Shown here: positions 11,901 to 24,415 of the stretch, piece by piece | Layout: each line of letters begins with the position of its first letter | Numbering within the stretch: the stretch's first letter is position 1 | Origin: Lonicera japonica | Lineage: Eukaryota; Streptophyta; Magnoliopsida; Dipsacales; Caprifoliaceae | DNA: 64,000 nucleotides | Reading direction: 5' to 3' | NCBI GenBank assembly: GCA_021464415.1 | Contig: CM038467.1 | Span: 27,521,248 to 27,585,247 of the forward strand | Notes under the pieces: generated by a model | Told to the model about the DNA's origin: nothing | What the model saw: the letters and a program-made list of their open reading frames with translations, nothing else | Database searches by the model: none | Program-made: the position numbers and the translations under genes

Positions 11901-12744
11901 AATGAATTTATCAACCTATCTGTTTGGTAAATCGAGTTTCTTAATTTAGGACGTTTTTGCATTGTTAATTTAAAATTTTAAACTTTTAGAAAGTATTATA
12001 TATGGCAACTTCGTCGTTGCTGTCGGTTTATCGTGCCGAATTCTAACAAGCCAACTAAAACAGTCCAAAAGTATTATATATGGCAAATAATAAGTTGATT
12101 TATGAAGGATTAATATATTACTATAATGAATCAAATCTTATTAATTAGCATTAATTTGCATTAAAGGAAATGATGATCAATGATCATTATTCCACAAGGA
12201 TAAAATTAACAACAGTCCAAAAGTTCAATAAAAAAAGTTTAAATTAGTGCAATTGTGGGGAGATATATAGACCTGATTTATGCTTTCAAAAACAGTAGGA
12301 AAAAGTGACGGAAGTGGGTGGAATTGACCAAAAAAATAATAATAATTAAGTATATATAAATAGGTTAGAGTGGTCAGCTACCAAACTTATGCCCTTTTTG
12401 ACCTTTTTTTTCCTTCTTTTTTTTTTTTTTTAAAAAATAGATTATAAAAATGTTCGGTTGGTTGATTCAAATTCATGATCACTTAAGAATTTACGTACAA
12501 AAGCAAGCGGATTATCTTAGTCGAAAGAAATAACCGCTTAAACTTACGAGATATTCTATTTTCGGGTTTAAGTTTTACCAAAAAAAAATTAGTGTTATTT
12601 TTGTTGTTTGTAAATTAAAGGGGGATATTTAAACATCTTCTTAAAAAAAATGGAAAAGAATATATATATATATATATACATATAAGAGAATGATCTTAAA
12701 AGAACTAATATTTTGGTCTTTAAATACGGACCAATAATTTTGAA
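11901..12744. other. Intergenic, nothing recognised
   Basis: AT-rich DNA with a poly-T run (about 12419-12432) and a TA microsatellite (12661-12678). The phrase AAAAGTATTATATATGGCAA recurs loosely at 11990 and 12067. No gene is seen. Confidence 0.5.
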
Positions 12745-13008
12745 GAGGTAAATGAATAAATTTTTTAATAAAATTTGATGAAGATGATCTCTATAATTAG
12801 TAGATCGTTTCCACCAAATGAGCTAAACACCTAAAGGCTACAGTCAGCTCATTTAAAATTTCAACGGCCATAAATGCACATATAAATTAATTTTTTAGAT
12901 AATCCACTTCCCAGTTGAAGATTTTAATAAAATTTAGTGGAGATAATCTAATTATAAAGGATATTATCTTTACTAAATTTTATTAAAAAAATTCATCCAT
13001 TTACTATC
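12745..13008. mobile_element. MITE-like inverted repeat, family containing AAATTTGGTGGAGATGATCT
   Basis: The left arm (GTAAATGAATAAATTTTTTA, TAAAATTTGATGAAGATGAT) and right arm pair in inverted orientation over about 80-90 bases. The same core recurs in inverted pairs at 25306-25562 and 28115-28355 and as a half-copy near 14390-14510. There is no coding sequence. The boundaries are approximate and no TSD was fixed. Confidence 0.6.
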
Positions 13009-13500
13009 TCAATAATAATATGTATTCAAGATCCAAAAAAATTAATTCGCTTAAGATTCTTCCCTACACACTTATACTTGTTGATTAATTTGGATTGTAT
13101 TGAGTTGAAACTATTTATGTTGACTATATAACCTATGATTCAAAATTTCAAATGGAATCTTGGAAACCCTCTCTTTCAAGTAATCCCTGATTTTTAAAGT
13201 AGTTATTATTATTTATTTTAATTTCTGCTTTTTAATTGTTATTTTTTTTTGAATTTGCTCACTTCCGTCCAATTCCCTAGTATAAAATTAAAAATGCATA
13301 TAGTGAACTTTTGTAGTGTGGACATAACAAGTGAACGAATTACATCGTCTGGTGTGAAACATATTCTACAAATGAATTGTATAGATTGATGTGGAATATA
13401 TTCCAGAATAAATTGTATCAACTGATGTTAAGTGCATTTGACACATATAGGGTTATAACTTATAAATTACATAGATGAAATATCATGTAATATTATATTA

Positions 13501-13797
13501 GGGTCCGTTGATAACAATATGAAAAATAAAAATAGAAATAGTTGATTATTGTGAAAAATTGAAAAATAAGTTGAGACATGTGTGAGATGTCCTCTTACTT
13601 TGTGTCTTTTTTTATGGAGAAATTTTCTTTGCTGGTTGAGAAAGAAAAACTTTTTACAAAAATTATAAAATATTGATGATATCTACTCATAAAATGAGTA
13701 TGAAATGAAGAATATCTTCTTATATGTCTCGACTTATTTTTTAACTTCTTATCAAATTAAGTGCTTTTTTTTTCATATTATTATTATCAAACAAAGC
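13501..13797. mobile_element. MITE, TTTGATAAC-end family, copy 1
   Basis: The left end GGGTCCGTTGATAACAATAT pairs with a right end that is the inverse of GGCTTTGTTTGATAATAATA. The flanks are TTA on the left and TAA on the right, compatible with an imperfect 3 bp PIF/Harbinger-type duplication. The core AAAATAAGTTGAG followed by GTGAGATGT recurs in several other places in this window. Confidence 0.6.
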
Positions 13798-15880
13798 CTA
13801 AAATTAGAGTATCTAACTCAAAATTAATTAACTAATCGAATCAACATCTTAGGATTTACATAATATGGTCCAAGACACCACTTAAATTTTCTTTTTTTTT
13901 TCGATTTTTTTATTCAAATAAAAACTCCTCAAAATACCCACAAACTAAGGGCACCAACTATGACAATATATACACGTCTATCTATAGCCACATTATTAAA
14001 AAGTAACATTGATTTCCATTTATATCTATCTATAGCTACATTATTAAAAAGTAACATAGATTTCCATTGAATATATTGTTTGTACAAAAGATGATGATGG
14101 TTGAGTTTTATGTCTAATACGTGGCATTCTTCATTTCAATAGTCCAAATATTTACCTATCTCTGGACAGATTTATATACAAAAGTAAAGTTGAAAGGTGA
14201 CAAACTAAACTTCAATGGATATAGACATAGATAGGGAGAGCTTTTTGCTAGCTTTTGATATTAATTTTTCTATGAAGATTAGAATATGTACGTGGCATTA
14301 ATTCTTCTTCATTTGGGTGGTCCATTTCTATCTCTCTATACGTAAATATGTGCACATAAAATCAAAGTTAGATTCGTTGAGTTTACTAAAAAGAAGTGAT
14401 TTTTATTTAAAGAAGTAAATAGATAAAAAAAAATTATGAAAATTTATATAAGTGATTCATATAGTGAGTAGATCATTTCACTAAATTTCATTAAAAAAAA
14501 TCAACCTAAAAGTCAGTGCATTTCAACCCTGTTAAATTTTTTGATGTTGTCTGACCCACTTGAATACTAGATTTACCAATTGGTATTTAAAATTAGAAAC
14601 CAACACCAAACTACAAAGTTTTTTTGGTAATTTTTGATATTGGTTATTTTTGTTTGTTTTGTTTTTAGGTGAACAATATTACAAGTGCAAAAATACATAA
14701 ATATATTCGATTAATTTTGATTTTCCATATACTAGGAGAGTTTTAGATTAAAAGTAGTAAACATTCGAGCATTATTTGTATTATGAATTGAGGAGTTACA
14801 ATTAATTAAAAATGAGAGGTCAAAGATCACTCACAATCCAAGTCTAAATCTTTTTGAATAAATTTAGCAATATTGATGTATTAAAATTCTAGTATTTATA
14901 GTATTAACTATATTTGATTTTTTTTTTGTATATAGTTATTCAACATATTGGGTATATTACATATTTTTAATAATTTTAGAATTGGTGTTTTTAGTACGGT
15001 AAATTAGTATTTCAATTCTTATATATGTAATTCGAAAATCAAACCATTTTTTTTGAAAATTTTTTGATTTCGGCAAATCAATTTTAGGTAGTAAAATATG
15101 TCATATCAAACATTTTTTTAATAATTTGGTCGATTTTAGCCGCGCGATACCCTTATCTTAAATGCTAGAGAATATTTTATTAAAATTAAGTTTGAAAGGC
15201 CCATCCCGATGGTGCAAGAATGTACGAAAGACTAACAAAAATAGATTATAATTAGTAGCCTTTTTCTTATAAGAAATTAATTGCACATATATATATATAT
15301 ATATATTCATACACGTACAGATACGCAAGTACATATATGCAGTGGCATAGTAAATTTTTTTATTTTAGTGGGAAATCGATAAGTAATAATAATAATAATA
15401 ATTACACGTAACGATAATACATCATATACACACATATATATTAATATTAACATTAACATTAACATTTTAATCGTTAGTAGTTTAATCAAAATACTCTTAA
15501 AATAGTTATGTATTGTGAACGTGATTATTTTCTATTATCTTTGACAGCCAAAGTTGAAGGAAGGACTAAAATGAATCTCGATAACTAATTTGAGTGTTAA
15601 ACAACACTTTCTAATGTTGAGGGGCATAACCCATAGGGTCTAGCTATTTGCCATTTGCTATTTTCTATAATAATAATTGTGATATTAAGGTTTTTAAAAA
15701 TTAAAAACTTAACCTCACACTTTCAATGTTTACACAAAGTTCCCTATGAGAAAAAAATAATACCATCCTTACAAAAGGAAATATCCAAATCCAAGACTCC
15801 AAGTGCTCCTTAAGCCCCTACAACCCCATAGCCTATGCCCTTACATAAATGCATAATAACAAAACAAAGCATATCAATAT
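13798..15880. other. Intergenic with a 48 bp duplication and one MITE half-copy
   Basis: No gene is seen. TCTATAGC(C/T)ACATTATTAA starts at 13981 and 14029, a 48 bp tandem duplication. A half-copy of the AAATTTGGTGGAGATGATCT family lies near 14390-14510. TA and ATT microsatellites occur at 15284-15306 and 15386-15402. Confidence 0.5.
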
Positions 15881-15884
15881 TATG

Positions 15885-16085
15885 AAGTTATATTTGATAA
15901 CATGTTAGAAAATGATAATAAAAATAATTAAATATTATAAGAAGTTAAAATTGAGTTGAGGGATTTGGTGAGATATTTTATGTCTCATGCTTGTTTTCAT
16001 GCATAGATGTCTTCTATTTTATTTTTTTAGTGGAATTTTTTTTTTGTCACCACCCAAAAAAAAAATTTCCCATGGAAAAAGCAAA
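15885..16085. mobile_element. MITE relic, TTTGATAAC-end family
   Basis: ATTTGATAACATGTTAGAAA is followed by AAAATTGAGTTGAGGGATTT and GGTGAGATATTTTATGTCTC, the same order as the copy at 13501. The right end is eroded. Confidence 0.45.
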
Positions 16086-17151
16086 AAAAGTAATTGATGA
16101 GTTAGAGTGGATTAGTGGGTACTATTTAAAAGTGTTAGTTTAGTATAAAACTAATGATTATATCATACACAACAAATTAAATATCAGCATAAAAACTTGT
16201 TTCCTTTGCTTGGATTATTAATTCCTACTTCCTCCATAACATTGAATAGTAAATTCATTAAAAATGTTATAATATATTATTATTTTATTATGCATTACGA
16301 ATATAAGAAAAATAATTAATAATTAATTAATGTTACTATCATTAAGAACATAAAAAAATAGTTAATGAGTAATTAATGTTACTACTTCTTCTATAATACT
16401 ATATATATATATAGTATATATAGAGATGAAATCCTTCCCATCTTATGTGAGACTCAAATCTAAAATCTCTTGAACTTGGGTGGACGCATTTACTATTAAA
16501 CTATGTCTATTGTCATGATTTTATTTTCTTTTTGGAACAAAATGTTTGGGAAAGAGACACTTTATATATCTTTGGCAATGCTTATTGTGTATTTCTTGTA
16601 AATTATATATTTTTGTATGCATGATGACTGTTTATGGAATAAATATTTTTTTTTCTCAATTTTTTTTGTATGATCATCGGTCTCACTAATTAAATTTAAA
16701 TGTTCTAGCTAGGGAGATATTTCTAGAACATGAATTTTATTAAAAGTCCTTTTTATGTAAATAAAAAGTTATGATGAAAAATGATATAATGCCTATCAAT
16801 AGTCTTATAGCACAGTGACAGTACTAATTGGCATTAGGGTATGGGAGGGAAAGGAATAAGGGTTCAATCAAATCGTAGTAATTGAGTACTTCTAGATGGA
16901 CATAGATATTTGACATAAAAAATTCAAATATCAATGTGTCAATAATTCATTTGTTATAATAGATTGTGATAATATTTTTTTAACTGGTACATGTTAGCCA
17001 TATTTAATTAATATATCAATTTTTAAGTCAAATATTTATGTTTATCTAAAATTATTGGTCTAAATTCATGTGCATGTGTATAAACCACCTCTTGGAGGGA
17101 GACAATTCTCAAATGATAAATGTACGTTAACGCAAAATTGAGAATATTATA
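16086..17151. other. Intergenic, nothing recognised
   Basis: AT-rich DNA with TA microsatellites (about 16402-16421). AATTAATGTTACTA recurs at about 16326 and 16371. No gene is seen. Confidence 0.5.
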
Positions 17152-17156
17152 TTGTT

Positions 17157-18827
17157 TGACGCCGCTTAAATAGCGCGTTGCGATAGAGCCCAAGTGCAGG
17201 CACGTCAAGTTGTAATATAGTCTCGGAAGTCCGAGTGTCGAACCACAGGGATAAGTGAAAAGGAATGGAATGGATTACGGATTAAATGGTTTTCCGATTT
17301 TGTAAGTTGGATTTGTTGTGAGACAACGAAAATGTAAAACGATTGCGAAAATTAACAAGAAAGCACTAAGGTAGGTGGAGATTAGTTACGATTTAAGAAA
17401 CGGTGGTCACTAGCTCATACAAAGACTTCAACACAAGGTTTCTCGAGATATGGGAAATGTTGGTGTATCTCTCCATAGCAAAGGGTGCGACGCTAGGCGA
17501 CTCATTCCCGGATCGAAGCTATATCAAGAAAGAGACAAACAACATTCCACCAAAGACAAAGTCATCATTCCTACCTCTTAGCTACGGGTGTGAAGCAAGG
17601 CAACCCATTCCGATGAAGCTAATCCAAGATAGATATGACAAACTCATCGTAAAAAGATTTAACATAAAGCAAGTGTATGAAAATCTCATGATTTAAAGAA
17701 TGAAAATTAAAAAGTAAATCTAAACAATGAAACGGAATGAAGTTTATGGGATAAATTTGTCATCTCATCTTTTATCATTTATGGTAGAAAACAAAGAGTC
17801 TAAGTATCACATAAAGTGTAAGAAGCACTCAATGTATCAATAAATGAATCAAAAATGAGATTAACAAATTTATAATCCATCTATGGAGTTTTAAGAACTA
17901 TTCATAATTTCTACGAAGAGGGAAAAGCTCCATGGATGGGGGAAAAAGACTACAAGCTTTCTAGAACCATATAAATATGTTGTATGTTCATTAACAACCA
18001 AGCACTAAATATACAAGGCATATAAAGTCTTAATTTATTATGAATATACCTAGAAAGCTTGCAACAATGGAGGAAATGAAGAAGAAAAGGATTCACACAT
18101 ATTTATCAAACCTTAAACATGGATTGAGCCATTAATCACCAAAAATCATATCGCAAACAACCTCCGTAACCTTAGTAATAGACTACTCCATAATAGATGC
18201 AAGAACAAATATTATAGAAGACGAAATCATTCTTACAAATTAAAAACTTACAAGAGAAATGAAGAACAACACCACAATGAGCTCTCACCTCTCTCTAGAA
18301 CTCTAAGTGTAAAAAAACTAGATATCTTAGCCTAGAAGCTAAGAAAAATAACATATACTAAAATATTGCAAAATATCTAACTAAATATCTAAAATAACTT
18401 GAACCACTAAAATAGCCCATTTTGGGTGTGAAATGGACAAGTTGCCAGGGCCATGATCGATCATGGTTATGCCCATGATCGATCATGGAAGTGTTCTGCC
18501 AGAAATAATGGTTCCATGATCAATCATGGTTATGCCCATGATCGATCATGGTTATACCCATGATCAATCATGGTTCTGGAATTTCTTCACTCAGCACTTT
18601 GCAAGCCTCCAAGCTTACTCTTGATCAATCTATGCAATGCCATTGTATTCCAATCCTACAAACACATGGAATACTACAAAGTACACACCAACTTGGGCCA
18701 TGTTAGATACAAAACTCGCTAAGGCACTAATCTCAAGATAAGCGGATAATTAGGCAGAATTAAAGCAACAAACGCGTCAAGCGACTCCGGGAAAGAGCTT
18801 AAACATGACAATATTATGCGTTTATCA
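17157..18827. mobile_element. Solo-LTR-like retroelement remnant, 1.67 kb
   Basis: The segment begins TGACGCCGCTTAAATAGCGC and ends ATATTATGCGTTTATCA, giving TG...CA termini. It is bounded by a perfect 5 bp duplication, TTGTT (17152-17156 and 18828-18832). Together these fit a solo LTR or LARD-like remnant of an LTR retrotransposon. The phrase AGTGTCGAACCACAGGGATA near 17235 resembles a common plant repeat, and the element probably reads on the minus strand, starting TGATAAACGC. No gag, pol, primer-binding site or polypurine tract is seen. It carries a palindromic array (18451-18573). An open frame of 97 codons (17403-17696) does not resemble a known protein. Confidence 0.65.
18451..18573. 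repeat. Array of five 16 bp palindromes
   Basis: CCATGATCGATCATGG occurs at 18451, 18473 and 18536, and the one-base variant CCATGATCAATCATGG at 18514 and 18558. Most spacers are 6 bp (TTATGC-like), giving periods of 22, 41, 22 and 22. Three units are perfect palindromes. They lie inside the solo-LTR-like element. Confidence 0.95.
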
Positions 18828-18832
18828 TTGTT

Positions 18833-19331
18833 GCATTGAATAACTTGTACGTTATTCTTTTAGTGCTATTGGCGCTAAAAACTGAAAATGATATTTTAGA
18901 CCACACAGTTAAATAATCAGATTGAATGATAGAAATAATAAACACAACATGCTAACAGAGTCAGATGTAAAGATGAAGTTGACCTCGTATGAAGATATGT
19001 GTTAATCCTTCTCTGTGGAATAGAGTTAGGAGGTCAGTTTTGCCTTGTTATTAATAAAATTAAATGGCTATTACAAACTCACAATGATCTCTCTAACTAG
19101 TCTATCATCACAATATTACATTGACAGTATGTCATTGGCTACACAAATTCTAGCTTCTCTATTTTTGGAGCTCGATTGTGTGCTCAATATCTCTATCTCT
19201 TTTCAGGTTGTTCTCTCTCTGTTGTTCTTAGTTGTTCAATAGTAATTGTCTTTTGTTGAGTTAATCTTTAGGTTGTTGGGTCGTTAGGTTATTCAGAGAA
19301 GTAAACGATTTTTCTATATATATGACTGAGA
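18833..19331. other. Intergenic, nothing recognised
   Basis: Sequence between the solo-LTR-like element and the MULE. The pyrimidine-rich, CTCTCT-bearing part near 19190-19215 and the short phrase TTATATATATGACTGAGAG just before the MULE might be retroelement derived, but no structure could be fixed. Confidence 0.4.
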
Positions 19332-19340
19332 GAAAACGTG

Positions 19341-20753
19341 GGGGAATTAGCAAAAAAAACTTGAGGTTTGGGGGTACAAACAACTTAAACCTTAAAGTAT
19401 AAAATGTTGCAATATTAACCCTAAAGTACAATTAGTAAGGTAATGTGGCCCTTCTGTCCATCACAGTTAGAAAACACCAAATGAAGGATGACGTGGCTGC
19501 TGACAAGGCGTTGACGTGGCTAGAGAATTAGTAAAAAAAATCCTGAAGTTTAGGATTACATGCAATTTAAACCTTAAAGTATAAAATGTTACAATGTTAA
19601 AATACAATTAGTAAGGCATCGATGTCAATAATAATAATACCTTCACAATCTACCTTCAGCCATAAGTTTATTCCTCCATACCAATGCTGCTAACTCCGTT
19701 TCTTTCTTAATCTCCTTAGCCTCACCGTTGCATCCCATTAACAAAAAACACTCAAATCCGAAAATCGAAACCCCTCGAGACGTAATCATAGGTGACGGCA
19801 AGTCCTTGGTGTAGGCTTTAATCCCCTAAAAGTAGAAGCGGCCCAATCAATTAAGTATGAGCCTCACTGGGTCTCGAGATCTCTTCAATACTTTTGGAGC
19901 TTCTTCACGAAGCCTTTCGATTTTAGAGATGTGTGAAAGGAAATAGATACGGGGGAATGATCGCACCGATCTTCGCAAAGTTTTTTTTAACTCTAATAGA
20001 AGAGGCAATTTCTCAAAGTTTTATATTTTGGAATTAGGAGGCAGGGGGTCAATCGGCAATTTGGGGTCGAGGTTTATACAGATGTAATCGAGGTGGCCCT
20101 ATAGGTCGTCATAACTGCGGAGGAAAGTGGAAAGAGTAGTGGAAAGACTGCAAAGCTCTGTCACTGAATTGATGAAAGGATAAGATGGTGGACTTGTGGT
20201 GTTTGTGTTTTTCTGTGGTTCTTGTTGGCCATACGTTGATTCCGATGTCGGTTTACGGTTATGTTTTGCCTTAAGGGCTGAGTGGCCATCGGCGACGAAA
20301 GGCTGGTAACTGTAGATCGGGAGTGAGATTTTTTTCCTAATTAGTGCCAGGAGGATGAATTAGAATGCTAGTAGCAATGGAAAGAAGAACCATATTTTTC
20401 CACTACCACCTTTTCTCGTTATATTTCTGATAGTATCTCCAAAATATATTGAAATGTTTAACATGTCGACTCCTTACTAATTGTACTTTAGGGTTAACAT
20501 TGCAACATTTTATACTTTAAGGTTTAAATTGCATGTAACCCTAAAATTCAAGGTTTTTTTTGCTAATTCCCAAACCACGTCAACGCATAATCAACAGCCA
20601 CGTCATCCTCCGTTTAGTGTTTTCTAACTGTGATGGACGGAAGGGATACTTTGTATTACTAATTGCACTCTAGGGTAAACATTGCAACATTTTATACTTT
20701 AAAGTTTAAGTTGCATATACCCCCACACTTCAGGGTTTTTTTGCTAATTCCCT
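19341..20753. mobile_element. Mutator-like (MULE) non-autonomous element with about 280 bp terminal inverted repeats
   Basis: The left end GGGGAATTAGCAAAAAAAAC pairs with a right end reading TTTTTTTGCTAATTCCCT. Complementarity runs about 280 bp on each side. A perfect 9 bp TSD, GAAAACGTG, flanks it (19332-19340 and 20754-20762). A 9 bp TSD with long TIRs is diagnostic for Mutator-like elements. The roughly 850 bp core shows no transposase or captured gene fragment that I recognise, although it is less AT-rich than its surroundings. Within each TIR the terminal 95-100 bp is repeated 182 bp further in (19523-19617 and about 20472-20571). Confidence 0.85.
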
Positions 20754-20762
20754 GAAAACGTG

Positions 20763-23042
20763 TGTGAGAGCTCCCAGAGCAGGCCTGGATTCATGCTTTG
20801 ATCATCACTAACTCTGACCTTACTTCTCCTTGAATTTCGGTGCATTAAATGCAGTTGGTGCGCGTTTAATGAAAGTGAGGGAGGTTCTGCGCATTCTACA
20901 GAGTAAGCAGTTGCTCATGCTTTTGTCAACCATTCTGGTAGAGTGGTTAGGCGATGAAACTCCAGAGCTCGTCAAAAGAGCTCTAGAACCCTAGCTCTGT
21001 ATTTCGTTGTGCTTAATTAACTCTTATAGACACCCTAATTCGTGACCCCCGCATGAACCCTAAAAGAAAACTCCCATAGAGTTCACATCGAGTCTAGAAC
21101 TCATGCACACACTAGAACGTGCTACGGGGCTTTTGTAGCACTACAAATGGGACATTTATAACGCGAAAGACATTTGTAGCACTACAAAAGGGGCGTTTGT
21201 AGCGCGAAAATACTTTTGTCGCGTTACAAATGGCTAATTTTGTAGTTTGTCGCGCGACAAACCCTCAAAACACCGACCAACCACTTTCTGACACATCAGT
21301 CTGTCAGAACCATCACTTCAGCCGTTTGTCGCATGACATATGTATATGTCGCGCGACAAACCCCCCCAAACACCGACCAACCACTTTCTGACACATCAGT
21401 CTGTCAGAACCATCACTTCAGCTATTTGTCGCACGACATATGTATATGTCGCGCGACAAACCCTCCCGAGCACTATAAATAAGGCATCACCCCCATGGGT
21501 TCTAGACGGCAACTTCTCACCACGGTTTCTACACCAAAACACCTCATTCTCTCTCATATTTTTTAGTCTTTAAGCCTTCTCCGGAAGCATCTGTGATAAT
21601 ATTTATTTTCGCAAGAGTCTCAGATCTAATCTTGGCACCCGGAGTGCCACTTTCTAGAATCAGACCGCTAGAAATATTTCTAAGAGGAAAGCTAATATCC
21701 GCCGGAGGTCTTCTCTGCCATATTATATTTTCTCTTTTTTATTCTTATATATATCGCCGGGAAGGTAACTAAAGTCTCTTCTAGTAATTAAATAAAATAT
21801 CTGTATACTAGTTTTATTTTATTTTATAGACTTGTTTAAACTCTTATTTATGTTTAATATATATATATATATACATACGTACTTGTTATTTTCGGAAGTA
21901 CTATAAATGAGTAGGGAGTTGGCTTGCTTGGGCCAACATAAACCGAAATCATTTACTTTCATTTGAGTTGTTTTGTAGACTCTTTTTATCTGTTGTTTTA
22001 TCCACTTTCTAGCTGGATAAACTTATTGTCAAGTTACTGATATTATATTGTTTTCAAACAAAACAACTTGATAAAATCCTGATAAAATTTTGTAAAACTA
22101 GAAAAAGTAAGACTATTTATCATCCGACTAAAACCAAGTTTTCAAAACCCGGACTGATAAAGCTTACTTAGGAATTAAATTCAGATATATTCTGTCTTCC
22201 ATATAGACTGTAATGTATCTGATACACTCTCCTCAAGAGTTCAATTCCATATCAAATCAATTTCGATAAGATCTGATATTTTCTAAATTAAACAAACGAG
22301 ATAATTGATATTGTTATCTAAGAAAACAATAATGAATCACTCTTATTTCAAAATTGATAAAATAAACTTGTCACTAGTAATCAGATTTCGACAAAATCAA
22401 AACATCGGATCACGGAATACAAGGTTTTCATCCCTTTCCCCGTTTTTCCCAAAATCAGATTTTTATTAGTTATTTTCAGAAAGCAGTAGAATATCAGTAA
22501 AAGCATCCAAGTTTTTCAACATAGAATAAACATATAAGACCACTAGAAACCGAAAGGGCGGAATGGGTGCTAAACACCTTCCCAAACCGTAATATAGTTC
22601 TCGAACCCTATAGAATCCTGGTTTCGTAGACAAACGTGTAAAGAAAGGCTTATCTGTAGCCTTTTCTCTTACACAACTATTTGTCCGTTTTCTTGTAAAA
22701 CGTACTGGCGACTCTGAACGAATCCTTTTGCATCTAGAAATAAGATAGAGGGACACCCGATATGAATTATCAATACATAGAAGCAAATGGAACAACAAAA
22801 TCCTTTCCGATGTTTTAGACTCCCACACCAGAGGCTGAAAACCTGGGGTCGCATTTGCGGATTCTCACAACTCTCGAGCAAATGTCCAACTTATAAGGGG
22901 CTCCACTTTCCAGTAGTGGTTAAATAGGATTCTTCCGAGCTCCTCCCGTTAGGATAGGTCTGAATGCTGTCGTGGACGAACATGTGTCAACTCGTGGTTG
23001 ATTAGGCAGATTGGATAAATAATTTGCACCATCAAGTGCCAT
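20763..23042. other. Probable retroelement-derived region, unresolved
   Basis: This stretch is less AT-rich than its neighbours. It holds a 100 bp palindromic tandem repeat (21249-21480), a TATA-like TATAAATAA at 21474 followed by leader-like sequence, and on the minus strand (about 22540-22730) CAGAGTCGCCAGTACG ... GGAAGGTGTTTAGCACCC. The latter arrangement resembles sequence seen next to some plant LTR retrotransposons. Open frames at 22466-22828 and 22669-22881 (minus) match no protein I know. No LTR pair or TSD was found. Confidence 0.4.
21249..21480. repeat. 100 bp tandem repeat carrying GTCGCGCGAC palindromes
   Basis: GTCGCGCGACAAACC recurs at 21249, 21348 and 21448. The first two are followed by a shared block (ACCGACCAACCACTTTCTGA, CACATCAGTCTGTCAGAACC). 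Each unit also has a weaker variant (GTCGCATGACATATG, GTCGCACGACATATG). The flank 21131-21230 holds related TTTGTAGCACTACAAA motifs. Confidence 0.9.
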
Positions 23043-23160
23043 GATAACATGTGCCCTTAAGAATTAAATTATAATACGTATTCAAAATTAAGCACATAAA
23101 ATATTATTCTTTTCATTTATATTATGATTAACATGTACCAATAGATCATATGTTATCATT
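23043..23160. mobile_element. Short MITE-like element, TAACATGTGCCCTTA family
   Basis: The left end ATAACATGTGCCCTTAAGAA faces a degenerate inverted end (CATATGTTATCAT). The same terminal sequence begins the element at 37049. It is about 115 bp and non-coding. Confidence 0.4.
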
Positions 23161-23421
23161 TAGTATGTTACTCCGACATAGTGAGAGAATTTCTCTTTCA
23201 ATTTTCCCGAGGATGGAACCCTCCCCGTCTTTGTAAGATTTGAAAATTTCCTTTATTATAATTATATTTAGTTATGAATTTTTTTAAAACAAATCAAGTA
23301 TCACCCCTAAGTATAAATAATTGCATATTACCTTATATCAATGGCGTAGCCAGAAATTTTTGTAAGTGGGATTATTTGATAAATCATTATTTACTTTGTG
23401 TAATAAATCAAAATACAATAA

Positions 23422-23703
23422 GGGTGTGTTTGGCAACCCCAATTCCATACTAATTGGAATTGGGGGATGGTTTTAGAATTATATTTTTTGGATATGTTAA
23501 AAGGTATAGTTTTGGAATTCTATTAAAACTCTAAAACCATAAATTATAAAGGATTGAATTCCATAAAAATAGTAGAGTTTTCTAATTCTAATTTTTATTG
23601 AATTGTAAAAAAAAATATTAATAAATAATAATAATTCACCATCACCACTCATATCACCCCCACCCCATGCACCCCCATCTCACCCACTCTAGCAGCAGCA
23701 ATC

Positions 23704-23740
<37 letters not shown>

Positions 23741-24383
23741 CCCACCATGCCCACCTCCACCCTTTGGGTAGCTCTTCATATCACCTTGTTTTGGAAAAAA
23801 AAAGAGAGGAAGAAGTAGCTACGCACTCATATCACCCTACCCCAATCCCAGCAGCAACAAACACCCCAAAACCCCCCACCACACACACAAAGCAAGCCTT
23901 CACAGCACCCTTTATTTCACGATCACCACTCATATCACCCCTACCCTATACACCCCCATCTCACCCACTTTAGCAGCAGCAATCAAACACCCCCCCCCCC
24001 CCCCAATCCACCCTGCCCACCTCCACCCTCTAAGTAGCTCTTCATATCACCTTGTTTCAGAAAAAAAAAAGAGGAAGAAGTAGCTACGCACTCATATCAC
24101 CCTACCCCAATCCCAGCAGCAACAAACACCCCGCCACCCCCAAAACCCCCACCACACACACAAAGCAAGCCTTCACATCACCCTCTGTTTCGAGAAAAAA
24201 GAAGAAGAAAAGAAGTAGCTAAACAGACACATACATATATATATAAATTACGTATGTACACCTGCAACCCCCCACCTCACCTATTTAATCTTTCTCGTTA
24301 TAAAAGACTTCCGTGTATACAAGTGTTTGTATATATATTGCATATATGTACATATACATTAAATATAATATATATGTATATAT

Positions 24384-24415
<32 letters not shown>

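Noticed and set aside
17403..17696. 97-codon frame in the LTR-like element as a gene
   Set aside because: No similarity to retroelement or host proteins, and it lies in sequence that behaves as an LTR.
18451..18573. CRISPR-like array
   Set aside because: The spacing is short and regular, but the units are palindromes with near-identical 6 bp spacers and this is plant nuclear DNA.
22466..22881. Two overlapping minus-strand frames as protein genes
   Set aside because: They cover retroelement-like untranslated sequence and match no protein family I know.
23764..23973. Proline/threonine-rich open frame
   Set aside because: Composition comes from C-rich tandem DNA inside a PIF/Harbinger element; it has no start context and no similarity.
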